This document shows, in pieces, positions 22,525 to 32,795 of a stretch of DNA of 64,000 bases. Both the position numbers and the translations under genes were made by a program. Where the stretch lies: the NCBI GenBank assembly GCA_963693085.1, contig OY856412.1, forward strand, positions 1,127,923,244-1,127,987,243. The letters are read 5' to 3'. The notes beneath the pieces were generated by a model. The model saw nothing but the letters and a program-made list of their open reading frames with translations, had not been told where the DNA came from and made no database searches. Source of the DNA: Alisma plantago-aquatica. Lineage: Eukaryota > Streptophyta > Magnoliopsida > Alismatales > Alismataceae. Position 1 is the first letter of the stretch. Each line of letters opens with the position of its first letter.

Positions 22525-23468
22525 ATCTCCCCCTTTTTGAAGATGACAAACATTTCCTAAATATGAAAGAAGTAAATATAAAGCATGTGAGTTTCATACC
22601 TGAAAATTACCTTTTGTAGCCATCTATGTTTTGCAAGTGAGTGTTGGCCAAGATGTTATGAAGCTCATTTATATTTTTGATTTTATATTCTTTCTCCCCC
22701 TTTGTCATTTCAAAAAGATATCCAAGTTGAATATTTTATTTTTCTTCTCCCCCTTAATATTATGCTCCCCCTTAAATAGATATCCTATTAGAAACATGGA
22801 TTTTTGTCTAATTTATCCACAATTTGTTTCTCAATCATTTGCAAAGGATGTTAAGCCTTGAAATGAAATGAGATTCACTTAAGCGTATGATGAATGTATA
22901 TTTATTTCTCATTTATCAAAGGATGTTAAGCCCTAAATTAAATGAGAATCCTTCAAGTACAAGATACCATAATTCATAAAGTTTTTTTTTTATAATCAAT
23001 GAAAAATTTCCAGCTACACATGGTGGTTACAATGTTTTTGTAAGCTTCTTCAATCAAATGGTCAAAGTTGTTTTTATGATCTCCATGATTTAACAAAGAT
23101 GTATGCAATTTATGTCAGTCTGGAAAACAGAAACCCGGTCGGTCGACAATTGCTCGACCGACAGTGTTCTCGGTCGACTAGTTGCTCGACCGAGGATGTT
23201 TCTGGAGAACTGTTTTGTCATTTGTCAATTTAGCCACAATTGTAATAGTTGCCTGTTTTAATTATTACTCCCCTTATTTGTTATGCTCTACAATAATGAA
23301 CTTATAATCCATATTTTTTGAAGATGTCTCATATGCTTAAAAAAATAACCATTTGAATCAAGCAAAAGATGGCAAACTTCATTCAATAGCTTGGAAAATA
23401 TTACAATCATATAGAAATGACCAATTTATTACAATCATTGTCATTACAACTAGTACAACTTCAACACT
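22525..23468 (-). other. Element C non-coding 3' interior with polypurine tract
   Basis: The bases next to the LTR read on the - strand as AAAAAGGGGGAGAT, the polypurine tract. Further blocks of CTCCCCCTT at about 22690-22775 are similar purine tracts. Two more hairpins of the GGTCGA type lie at about 23138-23162 and 23169-23194. No gene. Confidence 0.7.
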
Positions 23469-24704
23469 TCACTGGAAAGATTTAAAAATTACATCGATGT
23501 CCGGATCTTTCCCAAGGAATGGCTCGGCTCCATAATATTTGACCAGAGTTTGCCAATCCAAAGCACCTGTCGTAGTTAATGCATATGCTTCCAGAAATGT
23601 GGGAACTCGGTCAAATCGGAAGTGAGCAGCTATATCTTGCAATTGCATGGAAGAAAATTGAGTATGTGCAAGATCCATTGATGGTGGAGGTGGAGTTTGA
23701 TAGTAGTTGTATGAAGGGTTAAATGGGTTGAGCATGCCAGGATTTAAGGAATGCGGATATTCATCGGTTTGGCTCGGAGAAAGATTTTGCATTCTTTGAT
23801 TTAAGTATGTCATGGCATGGTGGGTATAGTTGAGTTGGTTACTAAGATGATATTGGGAGCCGACAAGATAAGTGAGAGTATTTTGGATGGGATCAACAGA
23901 AAGATTAGTAGGAGGAGGGGGTGGTGGTATATCTTGATGTGATGATTCTCCTTCTACTCTTGCCCTTTTATGACCAAAGTCAATCCCCATCTTCTCTACG
24001 GTATTCTTACTTATCTTTGGTGGTCTACGTTCCCATGTATACCCCATATCTTCAATTTGTAACTTAAGACAATGTTGAGTGATCTGGCATACAAAATCGA
24101 CATATGGTGGATTTCCAGAAAACTCAAGCATGTTTTTAAGTATTATGCGAATGAAGTTTATAGGAATTTCTTTTATGATAGCATAAATTATGCGGAAAAT
24201 AGGGACCTCAGATTTATTGGCTCTTGGATGTATGTTTGTGGAAACAATGAGGTTTACTATCCTACATGCAGGTTTCAGGTTTATTGCATAATAGGTTCCC
24301 CTATCTTCATGACAAGTGGTATTGGTTTGAAATATGACTCTTTTTATATCACTAAGGCTAGTGGAGTGGTCATCATAGGATAATAAATTTAGTGGATTGC
24401 CGGTGGTAAGGTCAAGGAAATCTTGGTATTCATCTATATCAATTTCTAGCATATCAAGAATATCCCCTTCGGTAAACTTAAAACTATGCCCATTGACCAT
24501 GGTGTAAAAGAATGTGGTTTCATTTTCGGTGTGGGATAAGAGATTGGCATAGAATTCGTTGACTACCTTAGTGGAATAGAAAGGAAAAGAAGGATTGATG
24601 AAGTCCTTCAGTTTTTGCACTTCAAGGAGATTCTCCAGAGAGTGTGGAGAAGAAGCAAGGAAGATTGGAGGATAAGAATGCTGAAGGGTTGCACGAAAAT
24701 GCAC
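23469..24704 (-). CDS. Putative plant transposon protein (non-gag) of element C
   Basis: A 411-codon open frame with no stop. The N-terminal 200 residues fit the putative plant transposon protein domain, in which VVNEFYANL is followed by a short beta segment (MVNGHSFKFTEGDILDML) and an Arg/Asn-rich helical part. The middle has a proline run (IPPPPPP) next to a basic stretch (GHKRARVE). The C-terminus is Gln/Asn/Pro-rich with no domain I know. The family is widespread in plant repeats and has no proven function. It lies 3' of the gag-like gene on the same strand, 766 bp away. Element D, from the same family, has no counterpart, so this gene was gained by C or lost by D. Confidence 0.65.
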   Translation of the reverse strand: MHFRATLQHSYPPIFLASSPHSLENLLEVQKLKDFINPSFPFYSTKVVNEFYANLLSHTENETTFFYTMVNGHSFKFTEGDILDMLEIDIDEYQDFLDLTTGNPLNLLSYDDHSTSLSDIKRVIFQTNTTCHEDRGTYYAINLKPACRIVNLIVSTNIHPRANKSEVPIFRIIYAIIKEIPINFIRIILKNMLEFSGNPPYVDFVCQITQHCLKLQIEDMGYTWERRPPKISKNTVEKMGIDFGHKRARVEGESSHQDIPPPPPPTNLSVDPIQNTLTYLVGSQYHLSNQLNYTHHAMTYLNQRMQNLSPSQTDEYPHSLNPGMLNPFNPSYNYYQTPPPPSMDLAHTQFSSMQLQDIAAHFRFDRVPTFLEAYALTTTGALDWQTLVKYYGAEPFLGKDPDIDVIFKSFQ

Positions 24705-25470
24705 TAGAGATGGACTATGGAGGCAAGGAAATTTAAGTGTGAGTAAGTGACTCGTTTTTACTCCTATTTATAGCATTCCAGCGACCGACAGACTTACTGA
24801 GTACAACTTTTAAAGCTGATTTTTAAATGCAAATGGTAGATCATTTTTGTAGAGCATATATATGGATATTCTAAGGGAGTAATATTGTTATCTTATTTTT
24901 GAAATAATTTAAGGCTTCTAAGATTAATTATAATAAAATGATATCCAAATAAGCAATTTTTGTCGAAGCTTATTTTAGGTCGCCCTTGACTACGACCATA
25001 GCGCCCCTTAGTCAAGTTTTATTTTGACCAAGAGGCAAATTTTGTAGATTTTTCAGATTGAATATATTGAGTCTAATATCTGCATAAAATTTAAATATCA
25101 AGTTGAAGCATACTACTTAATTGGAGACACAAATTATTTCAAAGATACTGAGTTAGAGATTTTGTTGCAAGCAATAACATATGACTAATAAGTTATTTTG
25201 CTTGTTTGCATACAATTTTCTATGCGCACCCAATGATGAAAGCATGGTATAAAGCATACAATGATAATTCCATTATGAATAGACCAGAAAATATTTTTAT
25301 GAAAAATTATATGAAAATAGGAATTTTCTTTTCATTTGACTTAGACTTTAAATCATCTAGGGAACAAACTAATATTAATTTCATTTATATTCGTAATTAT
25401 GTAGAGTTGAGATAGACATAGAAATATGCAACTAATGTCTTTGGTCATATCTCAACTTGATTTTGTTCAT
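24705..25470. other. Element C spacer between its two genes
   Basis: AT-rich and non-coding. A block around 24990-25050 (GCGCCCCTTAGTCAA and neighbours) is shared, inverted, with element D near 31900-31960, confirming common descent of the two interiors. Confidence 0.6.
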
Positions 25471-26355
25471 TTAGTTTGGAGGTTTTGGAACCCAAACTAA
25501 CTCTACATCTTTTATTTTATGAGGACATGAAAATGAATAGTGACCAAGGCGCAAGCAGTAATGACAACATATTGAGTCAACTTCATATCTTTTTCTATGG
25601 TTATGTCCTATGTTGTCATTGGGTGAGGATATCCTTTTAGGTACATATATAGATTGGGTATGTGACTTTCTCTGACTAGGTTGTTGATGAGATTTTCCTT
25701 TAGGCTTGTAACCTAGTCCCCTTCTCCCAATTTGTTGATAGGGATTATCTAGAATTTGATCAAGAATGCTATGGTTATTCAAACTACGAACTTGTTGTTG
25801 TAGCTTGGCAATCTCATCCATTCTTTTCTTAATGTCTATTTTTGCTTGGTCTAGATTTGATGATAATAAATTTCTTTCTTTAACAATAGTGTCATAATCT
25901 ATATGGGTGCACAATAATGGTTGTTTTTGAAGATCGTTTACTTGAGTCTGTAAGTTTGAATTTTCAACAGAAAGGAGCTTGCAATCGGCTTCCATAGATT
26001 TTAACTTAAGATCAGAAAATTTATTTCCCTCTTTAAGATCCTCATTTTCAGATGCAAGAGCAAGAAGTTTAACATTTAGATCATCATTTTCCTTATTTGA
26101 TTTCTTTAATTTCTTTTTGCACTCAACATATTTATTATGTGTTTCTTCAATAATAGCAACTAGTTCTTCTTTAGATAAATCAAAAAGACTTACCTCTTCT
26201 TCTTCTTCTTCACTAGTTGTAGCAATAAAGCATTCTTTGTGCTTATCCTCTTCCTTTGATCTCCATGGGCATCCGGTTGTTTTGTGGTTTGTTCCTAAAC
26301 ACCAATTGCAGCATGTAGTGGTTTCGTCCAAGCACTTTTCACCATTTCCCTCCAT
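25471..26355 (-). CDS. Gag-like zinc-knuckle/coiled-coil protein of element C
   Basis: A 294-codon intact frame starting 48 bp inside the 5' LTR edge. A first knuckle is at residues 15-28 (CCNWCLGTNHKTTGC). It is followed by an acidic run of Glu, then a long coiled coil (about residues 60-200, rich in Lys, Glu and Leu heptads) and a basic Gln/Ser linker. A second CCHC knuckle lies near the end (CCHYCLRLGHYSFSC), with the tail VWVPKPPN. In copia gag proteins the knuckle binds the element RNA; a true capsid domain is not evident here. The protein resembles the C-terminal half of SIRE-type gag. Its ortholog in element D is at 29533-30465. Confidence 0.8.
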   Translation of the reverse strand: MEGNGEKCLDETTTCCNWCLGTNHKTTGCPWRSKEEDKHKECFIATTSEEEEEEVSLFDLSKEELVAIIEETHNKYVECKKKLKKSNKENDDLNVKLLALASENEDLKEGNKFSDLKLKSMEADCKLLSVENSNLQTQVNDLQKQPLLCTHIDYDTIVKERNLLSSNLDQAKIDIKKRMDEIAKLQQQVRSLNNHSILDQILDNPYQQIGRRGLGYKPKGKSHQQPSQRKSHTQSIYVPKRISSPNDNIGHNHRKRYEVDSICCHYCLRLGHYSFSCPHKIKDVELVWVPKPPN

Positions 26356-26382
26356 TCTTCAAGACCTGGTTAGGGTTCCTTG

Positions 26383-26400
26383 AAGCCTGCTCTGATACCA
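26383..26400 (-). promoter_or_regulatory. Element C primer-binding site
   Basis: On the - strand it reads TGGTATCAGAGCAGGC, complementary to the 3' end of plant initiator tRNA-Met, two bases from the LTR. Confidence 0.92.
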
Positions 26401-26402
26401 AT

Positions 26403-27821
26403 TGAAAACTACTAGAGGGGGGGTGAATAGAGTTTTATAGATAATTTAACAATTATTGAACTCAAACAACCACAATGAAAATATTGGACAAGGAGACATA
26501 AGGTTTAGAGTGGTTCCAACTATAGCAAATACTATAGCCGTCAATCCACTACCCGGTTGCTTACCCAACCAGGATTTGAAAAGAAATTTATTTTATTACC
26601 TCTCAAGGAATTTACATAAAATACAATCTCTTTTCCTAAACCCTTCAAGCAGCCTTCACCTAGAAGTAATCGCCAATCTTGAAGCAGCCTTCCTTTGAAG
26701 TAGATGCACCAACTCCCGTTGCACCAGCCTTCTGAAGTAGCTTCCCTTGCGATAGCCTTCTTGAAGTAGCTTGAAGTCCCCTTCTCCACCTGAGAAGTCA
26801 ACCCTCTCCAATCTGCAGCCTCCAACCCTAGGAGTAGCAAGGAGAGTACAAAAGATAAAAAGGAACAAGAAAGAAAAAGGAAATTACAACTTATCCTTTA
26901 ATCCCGAGGCTTGATATGCCTAGATCAAGCGTAAGATCTCCTAGCCAAGTATGTGAACTTGTGATTGCTGTGGGTAGGAGAATCTAGCCTATAGGACACG
27001 AAATTTAGCTAAGGGGAATGTAGACCAATGATCACAGTGCTCAAATTGCTTGCAAAAGATTGCTCAAGTATGCTCAAGTGTATTCTCAAGTGTAACAAGT
27101 GAATTCTAGTGTCCTATGGCTTGTCCTATTTATAGGAATGGCCTAAGTATGCTTAAGGACGTTCTAGACAACTTCTAGGGGTTTCTAAGTGCTTAACTAG
27201 CCGTTAGGTACAAAGTTGTTGCTTTAACAACGGCTAATTACTTTATTCTGCAGTTGCTGTCAGAGACCATCTCGGTCGACAAATGGTCGACCGAGACACC
27301 TACTCGGTCGAACTTTTGTCGACCGACAGGCTCTCTGGAACAAGTGATTTGCAACGTCTTTCTTCAACTACCAACTAACTTGTCTGTTGTGTCTAACGGC
27401 TACTTTGGATCTTTCTCGGTCGAGAAGATTTTCGACCGAGAGTGTCTCGGTCGAGGAGTTTGTCGACCGAGAATGATCCTGTTTCAAGGTTTCAATTTAA
27501 GCATTAATTATATGTGTGAGTGTGCAAAGGTGATCCTAATAAAATGGGATGACATGTCTAACTATGGTGTTTGGCTAGGGAAAATCTAACGCTTGATTTA
27601 CATGCAATTCTAAGTACTTGTACATTATATATTTGTACAAGTTTTTACAACAATGATTACATTGCATGAAAATATAAACAATTTAGCTTGTGGATTTTCC
27701 CTAGTTGCTTTGCCATCCATCTTAGTCCTGCATACTCAAGTAGCTCGTTAGATTAATAAGAATGAAATGTTTGTCATAATCAAAACAAAGGGATTTATCA
27801 TAATATCCAATTTATCCAACA
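26403..27821 (-). repeat. Element C 5' LTR
   Basis: Near-identical to 21106-22524 and the same length. As the 5' LTR it would drive transcription leftward. The TATA-like CCTATTTATAGG lies at about 27125-27136. One of the four hairpins has a broken stem (GATTTTCGACC for GATTGTCGACC at about 27428). Confidence 0.96.
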
Positions 27822-28032
27822 TGTACATGGAAGTGTGAGAAATAGAATGAATGTATGGATGTGTATCATTAATGTGGAAATCATATTAGAGTAATCGAAG
27901 TTTAATTCTCTTATAAAGTTTGTTTATGTGATTGAATGCTAGGAAACAAAGAGTATGAGATAAAAGAAAAAGAAAAAAAGTTAGGAGTGAACTTTGTATT
28001 AAGTATAATCCTAAAACTCATACCCACATCTC
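27822..28032 (+). mobile_element. Element A, 5' LTR piece 3 between C and D
   Basis: A 211-bp piece matching about 40874-41081 of the 3' LTR. It separates the 5' LTRs of C and D and includes both of their inner target duplications (TGTAC and ATCTC). Confidence 0.93.
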
Positions 28033-29445
28033 TGTTGGATAAATTGGATATTATGATAAATCCCCTTGTTTCGATGATGACAAACATTTCATTCTTATTA
28101 TTCTAACGAGCTACTTGAGTGTGCAGGATTATGGTGGATGACAAAGCAACTAGGGAAATCACGAGCTTACATATTTATTTTCATGCAATGTAATCACTAT
28201 TGTAAAAACTTGTACAGTTATATCATGTACAAGTACTTAGAAGTGCATGTAAATCAAGCGTTAGATTTTCCCTAGCTAAACACCATAGTTAGACAAGTCA
28301 TCCCTTCCAATAGGATCACATTATGCACACTCATGCACACACTTAGTGCCTTATTTGATAAATTGAAACAGAGTCAATCTCGGTCGACACACTCCTCGAC
28401 CGAGACACTCTCGGTCGACAAACTTCTCGACCGAGATTGACCCAAGTAGTCGTTAGACACAGCTGACAAGGTTGTTGGCAGTTGCAAATGAACGTTGATC
28501 CAGAGAGCCTGTCGGTCAACAAAACTTCGACCGAGTAGGTATCTCGGTCGACAAATTGTCGACCGAGATGGTCTCTGACAGCAACTGCAGAATAAAGCAA
28601 CTAGCCGTTGCAAAAGCACCTAACTTATACCTAACGGCTAGTTAAGCACTTAGAAACCCCTAGAAGTTGTCTAGAACGTCCTTAAGCATACATAGGCCAT
28701 TCCTATAAATAGGACATGCCTTAGGACACCAAATACACCTAAGTTATACTTGTGCTATACTTGAGCAAAGCAATTACACTTGCAATCTGTTTTAGAGCAA
28801 TAGAGCAATTCCTACACTTGCCATTCATTCCTATTGCTCCATTTCGTGTCCTATAGGCTAGTATCTCCTATCCACTACAATCACATTGCCATACATATTG
28901 GTTAGGAGATCTACACACTTGATATAGGCAAATCAAGCCTTGGGCTTAAAGGATAAGTTGTAATTTCTGTTTTCTTTCTTATTCCTTTGTATCTTTTGTA
29001 CTCTTCTTGCCACTCCTAGGGTTGGAGGCTGCGGATTGGAGAGGGTTGACTTCTCAGGTGGAGAAGGGGACTTCAAGCTACTTCAAGAAGGCTATCGCAC
29101 GGGAAGCTACTTCAGAAGGCTGGTGCAACGGGTGTTGGTGCATCTACTTCAAGGGAAGGCTGCTTCAAGGTTGGGCGATTACTTCTAGGTGAAGGCTGCT
29201 TGAAGGGTTTGGGAAAAGAAATTGTATTTTATGTAAAGTCCTTGCGAGGTAATAAAATAGATTTCTTTTCAAATCCCGGTTTGGTAAGCAACCGGGTAGT
29301 GGACTGACTACCTTAGTATTTGCTAAGGCTAGGAACCACTCTAAACCCTTGTGTCTCCTTGTCCAATCTTTACTTTGGTTGTTTGAGTTAAATTATTGTT
29401 AAAATCTTTATAAAACTCTATTCACCCCCCCTCTAGAGGTTTTCA
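28033..29445 (+). repeat. Element D 5' LTR
   Basis: Starts TGTTGGATAA and ends GGTTTTCA. Four hairpins of the TCGGTCGA type lie at about 28379-28405, 28410-28436, 28508-28535 and 28541-28567. A perfect TATA box, CTATAAATAG, is at about 28703-28712. Confidence 0.96.
28703..28712 (+). promoter_or_regulatory. TATA box of the element D 5' LTR
   Basis: CTATAAATAG, a palindromic TATA box, lies about 740 bp before the LTR end, consistent with a U3 promoter. The right LTR has the same box at about 33466-33475. Confidence 0.6.
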
Positions 29446-29447
29446 AT

Positions 29448-29466
29448 TGGTATCAGAGCAGGCTTC
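29448..29466 (+). promoter_or_regulatory. Element D primer-binding site
   Basis: TGGTATCAGAGCAGGCTTC, two bases after the LTR end, complementary to initiator tRNA-Met. Confidence 0.93.
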
Positions 29467-29532
29467 AAGGAGCCCTAACAAGGTATTGAAGAGATAAAGG
29501 GAGGAGGTGACTACAACCACAAGAAAAGGAGC

Positions 29533-30465
29533 ATGGACCAATGTGCGACAAGTTGCAATTGGTGCTTAGGAACAAAGCACTCTACGTCTAGATGTCCATG
29601 GAGGTCAAAGAAAGAAGATACACATAAAGAATGTTTCGTTGCTACAATAAGTGAGGAAGAAGAAGAAGAGGTAAGCTTGCTTGATTTACCTAAAGAAGAG
29701 TTAGTTACTATTATTGAAGAAACACATAATAAATATGTTGAATGCAAAAAGAAATTAAAGAAATCAAATAAAGAAAATGATGATCTAAGTGCTAGACTTC
29801 TTGAGCTTACATCCGAAAATGACGATTTATATGCTAAATTGAATACTCTTGGTTTTGAAAAAGATAGCATTATGTCTGACAATCGTACTTTGAAATCATC
29901 TCTAAGTAATAGTGAAGTGAAAATTTTCACTCTAGAGACTAACTATGATCTTCTATGTCAAGAAAAGACTGAATTGCTTGCAAAGTTAAATGATATTCAA
30001 AAACAACCTATATTGTGCACCCATGTAGATTATGACAATATAGTGAAAGAAAGAAATATGTTATCATTCAATCTAGACCAAGCAAAATTAGATATCAAGA
30101 AAAGAATGGATGAGATCGTTAAGTTGCAACAAGAAGTTAGTAAGTTAAGCAACAATGGAATCCTTGATAGAATATTAGAAAATTCCTATCATCAAATAGG
30201 GAAAAGAGGACTAGGTTATAAGCCTAAGGAGAAATCCTATCAACAACCTAGTTGGAGAAGGACACAAGCAAGTCAATCCATGAATGTACATAGAGGCAAA
30301 TATACTTTTGTACCAAAGAACAACCTAGACCAAAATCATAGAAAGAGATATGAGGTTGATTCTATATGTTGCCACTATTGTTCACGTCTTGGACATTACT
30401 CCTTTTCATGCCCATACAAGAAAAAGAATGTTGAGTTAGTATGGGTTCCGAAACCCCCAAATTGA
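29533..30465 (+). CDS. Gag-like zinc-knuckle/coiled-coil protein of element D
   Basis: A 310-codon intact frame with the same plan as the element C protein. A first knuckle lies near the N-terminus (SCNWCLGTKHSTSRC), then an acidic run, a long coiled coil (about residues 55-215), a basic linker, a second CCHC knuckle (CCHYCSRLGHYSFSC) and the tail VWVPKPPN. It is somewhat longer than in C because of extra coiled-coil sequence around residues 95-125. The start is the first ATG after the primer site region. Likely role: nucleocapsid-like RNA binding. Confidence 0.8.
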   Translation: MDQCATSCNWCLGTKHSTSRCPWRSKKEDTHKECFVATISEEEEEEVSLLDLPKEELVTIIEETHNKYVECKKKLKKSNKENDDLSARLLELTSENDDLYAKLNTLGFEKDSIMSDNRTLKSSLSNSEVKIFTLETNYDLLCQEKTELLAKLNDIQKQPILCTHVDYDNIVKERNMLSFNLDQAKLDIKKRMDEIVKLQQEVSKLSNNGILDRILENSYHQIGKRGLGYKPKEKSYQQPSWRRTQASQSMNVHRGKYTFVPKNNLDQNHRKRYEVDSICCHYCSRLGHYSFSCPYKKKNVELVWVPKPPN

Positions 30466-32795
30466 ATTGATTAGACTAAGTTGAGATATGACCGAAGACT
30501 TTAAATTGCACATCCTTATGTCTATCTCAACTTAACATAAAGAGATAACAAAATGATTCAAGTAACTAAAATCTCTAACTTGAAAACTTATCTTAGTTAA
30601 GGTCCTCAAAACTTAATTTTTTTTTAATATGATTAGTTGAGATTTGATCTAAATATTACTTTGATATTCATATGTTTTATCTCAACTAAAACTAATTCTT
30701 AAACTGCATAATTGAATTAGACATAGTCTACATTTTACTTGAAATCAGTAAATAGTTCTGTAGGTAAAACAGAAACCTTGTCGGTCGAGAAATCGTCGAC
30801 CGAGCTGTCAGTCAGTCGAGAAATCGTCGACCGAACTGGTCACTGATTTCAGTCTGCAGTGAAATTACTGAACAACTGATTGATCAATGGCTATCTATCT
30901 ATTGTTAATGACTGTTTTACAAAACAAGTTGAAGATCTTTTTGAATATAAATGACATCATTCTCTAAGTTGAAAATCAAGTTTAGAAATCCCTATTTTAT
31001 AATGTTTTTCTTTAAAGCAGCTATCTAGATAGAAATCATGTGTTATGACATTCAGTTTAAATGATTACAATCACTATATTTCATGAAATTATCATTCTAT
31101 TGGACTTGCTTTCACTATTTCATCATTAAGCATGATGTTGTGTTAACACAAATAGATAATAATAATTGCATGCGTGAGTCTTGATGATAAGCAAGCAAAA
31201 TAATTCATTGGTGATATGACTATTAAAAATACTTGCAAAGAACACAATGTTACAAAATTTCTCAAATTGATATCTTTAAAAAGACTTGAGATATTAATCA
31301 TGCTTTCATTGTTAAGAAAATGTTTTCATATTGAGTATCACTTAACATGCTTCATCATGATCATTATGTTTCATTGGTTTTAAATAAGCTTTGATTCATA
31401 TATACAAATCATGAATGATCATTGTGATTCGGATAATTGCAAATGTCATTAGCTTAAAAGCATCGTGACATAATAGATAATAATTGTGGACACAGCTTGT
31501 GATGAAGATGTTGCTATGTCAAGCCAAACGGTGCCTCTTAGAACAAAATATTAATATTTTTATCTATTTGCTTGTTCTAAGAAATCAAAAGCAAATATCT
31601 TGACTTTAAAGACATTAATCTTGCTTTCAAAATATATTTTTCTAAAAGAATCTTATGATAAGGGTATAAGAAGAAATGGGATTTGATATTTCTGTACCCA
31701 TAAGCATATGAAACATCATTTACAATGAATGTAAAACATGCATTCTAGAAAAATCTACGACAAAGACTTCACTAATGATGCTCATATTAAGTTTTTTATA
31801 ATGGGTATATCTTAATGTGCTTCAAATTGATATTTATAGCTATCTGCAGAAATTATACTTCACATATGTTTATCTTGGAAATCTGCAGAATTTGCCTCTT
31901 GGTTAAAATTAAAATTGACCAAGGGGCGCTACGGTCGTAGTTAAGGGCGACCTAAAATAAGCTTTGACAAAATGCTTATTTGGACATCATTTTATTGCAC
32001 TTAATCTTAGTATACTTATGATAAAGGTCAAAATCAACATTTAAAATTATTTGTGACCTTAGAAGCATTAAATTGCTTAAATTATAAGATTAAGGGGGAG
32101 CTCATAAAAACGAATTTGATTGCCTGATACGACCTTAGTATTTTTACTCTTGGTTATGAAGAAATTTATAAAATTGATATATCTTGTACTTAAAGGAACT
32201 CTCTAAACAAATCAGGGCTTAACATCCCTTGCATTTGGTTGGAGACATTTTTATGTACTCTAAGCTTAAAGGAATCTCATTTAATTTAGGGCTTAACATC
32301 CCTTGATAGATGAGAGATAAATATACATTTATCATGAGCTTAAGGGAATCTCATATCATTTTCAGGGCTTAACATCCCTTGTAAAATGGGTGAGAAATCT
32401 ATATACATATGCCATGAACCTAACATGATCTCATATCATTTCAAGGCTTAACATCCTTTGCAAATGATTGAGAAATAAATTGTGGCTTAATTAGACAAAA
32501 ATAACATAAACCCCTGTTTCTAATAAGCTATCTAATTAAGGGGGAGCTTAATATAAAATTAAGGGGGAGAAGAAATAAAATGTTCATATTGGATATCTTT
32601 TTGAAATGACAAAGGGGGAGAAAGAATATAAAATAAAAAAATATAAATATAAATGAGTTTCATCTTGAGGGCCAGCACTCACTTGTAAAATAAGAATGGC
32701 TACAAAAGGTAATCTTCAGGTATGAAACTCACATGCTTTATATTTCCTTATTTCATATTTTAGGAAATGTTTGTCATCTTCAAAAAGGGGGAGAT
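30466..32795 (+). other. Element D non-coding interior and polypurine tract
   Basis: No open frame of note. Two hairpins lie at about 30779-30802 and 30811-30833 (GGTCGAGAAATCGTCGACC). A motif close to GGCTTAACATCCCTTG recurs four or five times between about 32216 and 32460. Several AAGGGGGAG tracts occur at 32095, 32538, 32562 and 32615, the last functional one being AAAAAGGGGGAGATTG at 32783-32797. Confidence 0.75.

Larger units (their letters stand above)
21101..27826 (-). mobile_element. Element C: gag-only LTR retrotransposon
   Basis: Two LTRs of 1419 bp (21106-22524 and 26403-27821) are flanked by a perfect 5-bp duplication, TGTAC (21101-21105 and 27822-27826). A tRNA-Met-type primer site next to the right LTR and a polypurine tract next to the left LTR both read on the - strand. 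The 3.9-kb interior codes for a gag-like protein and a second protein of the putative plant transposon protein type, but has no protease, integrase, RT or RNase H. I counted about nine differences between the LTRs, so the insertion is young. It fits terminal-repeat elements that keep only gag and depend on partners. The primer site and the GGGGGAGATTGTTGGATAA edge suggest a copia (SIRE-like) origin. Confidence 0.95.

Noticed and set aside
28343..28600. Open frames on the - strand of the element D LTRs (rich in Arg, Ser and Val)
   Set aside because: They are read from the hairpin words in the LTR, occur identically in both LTRs and have no domain.
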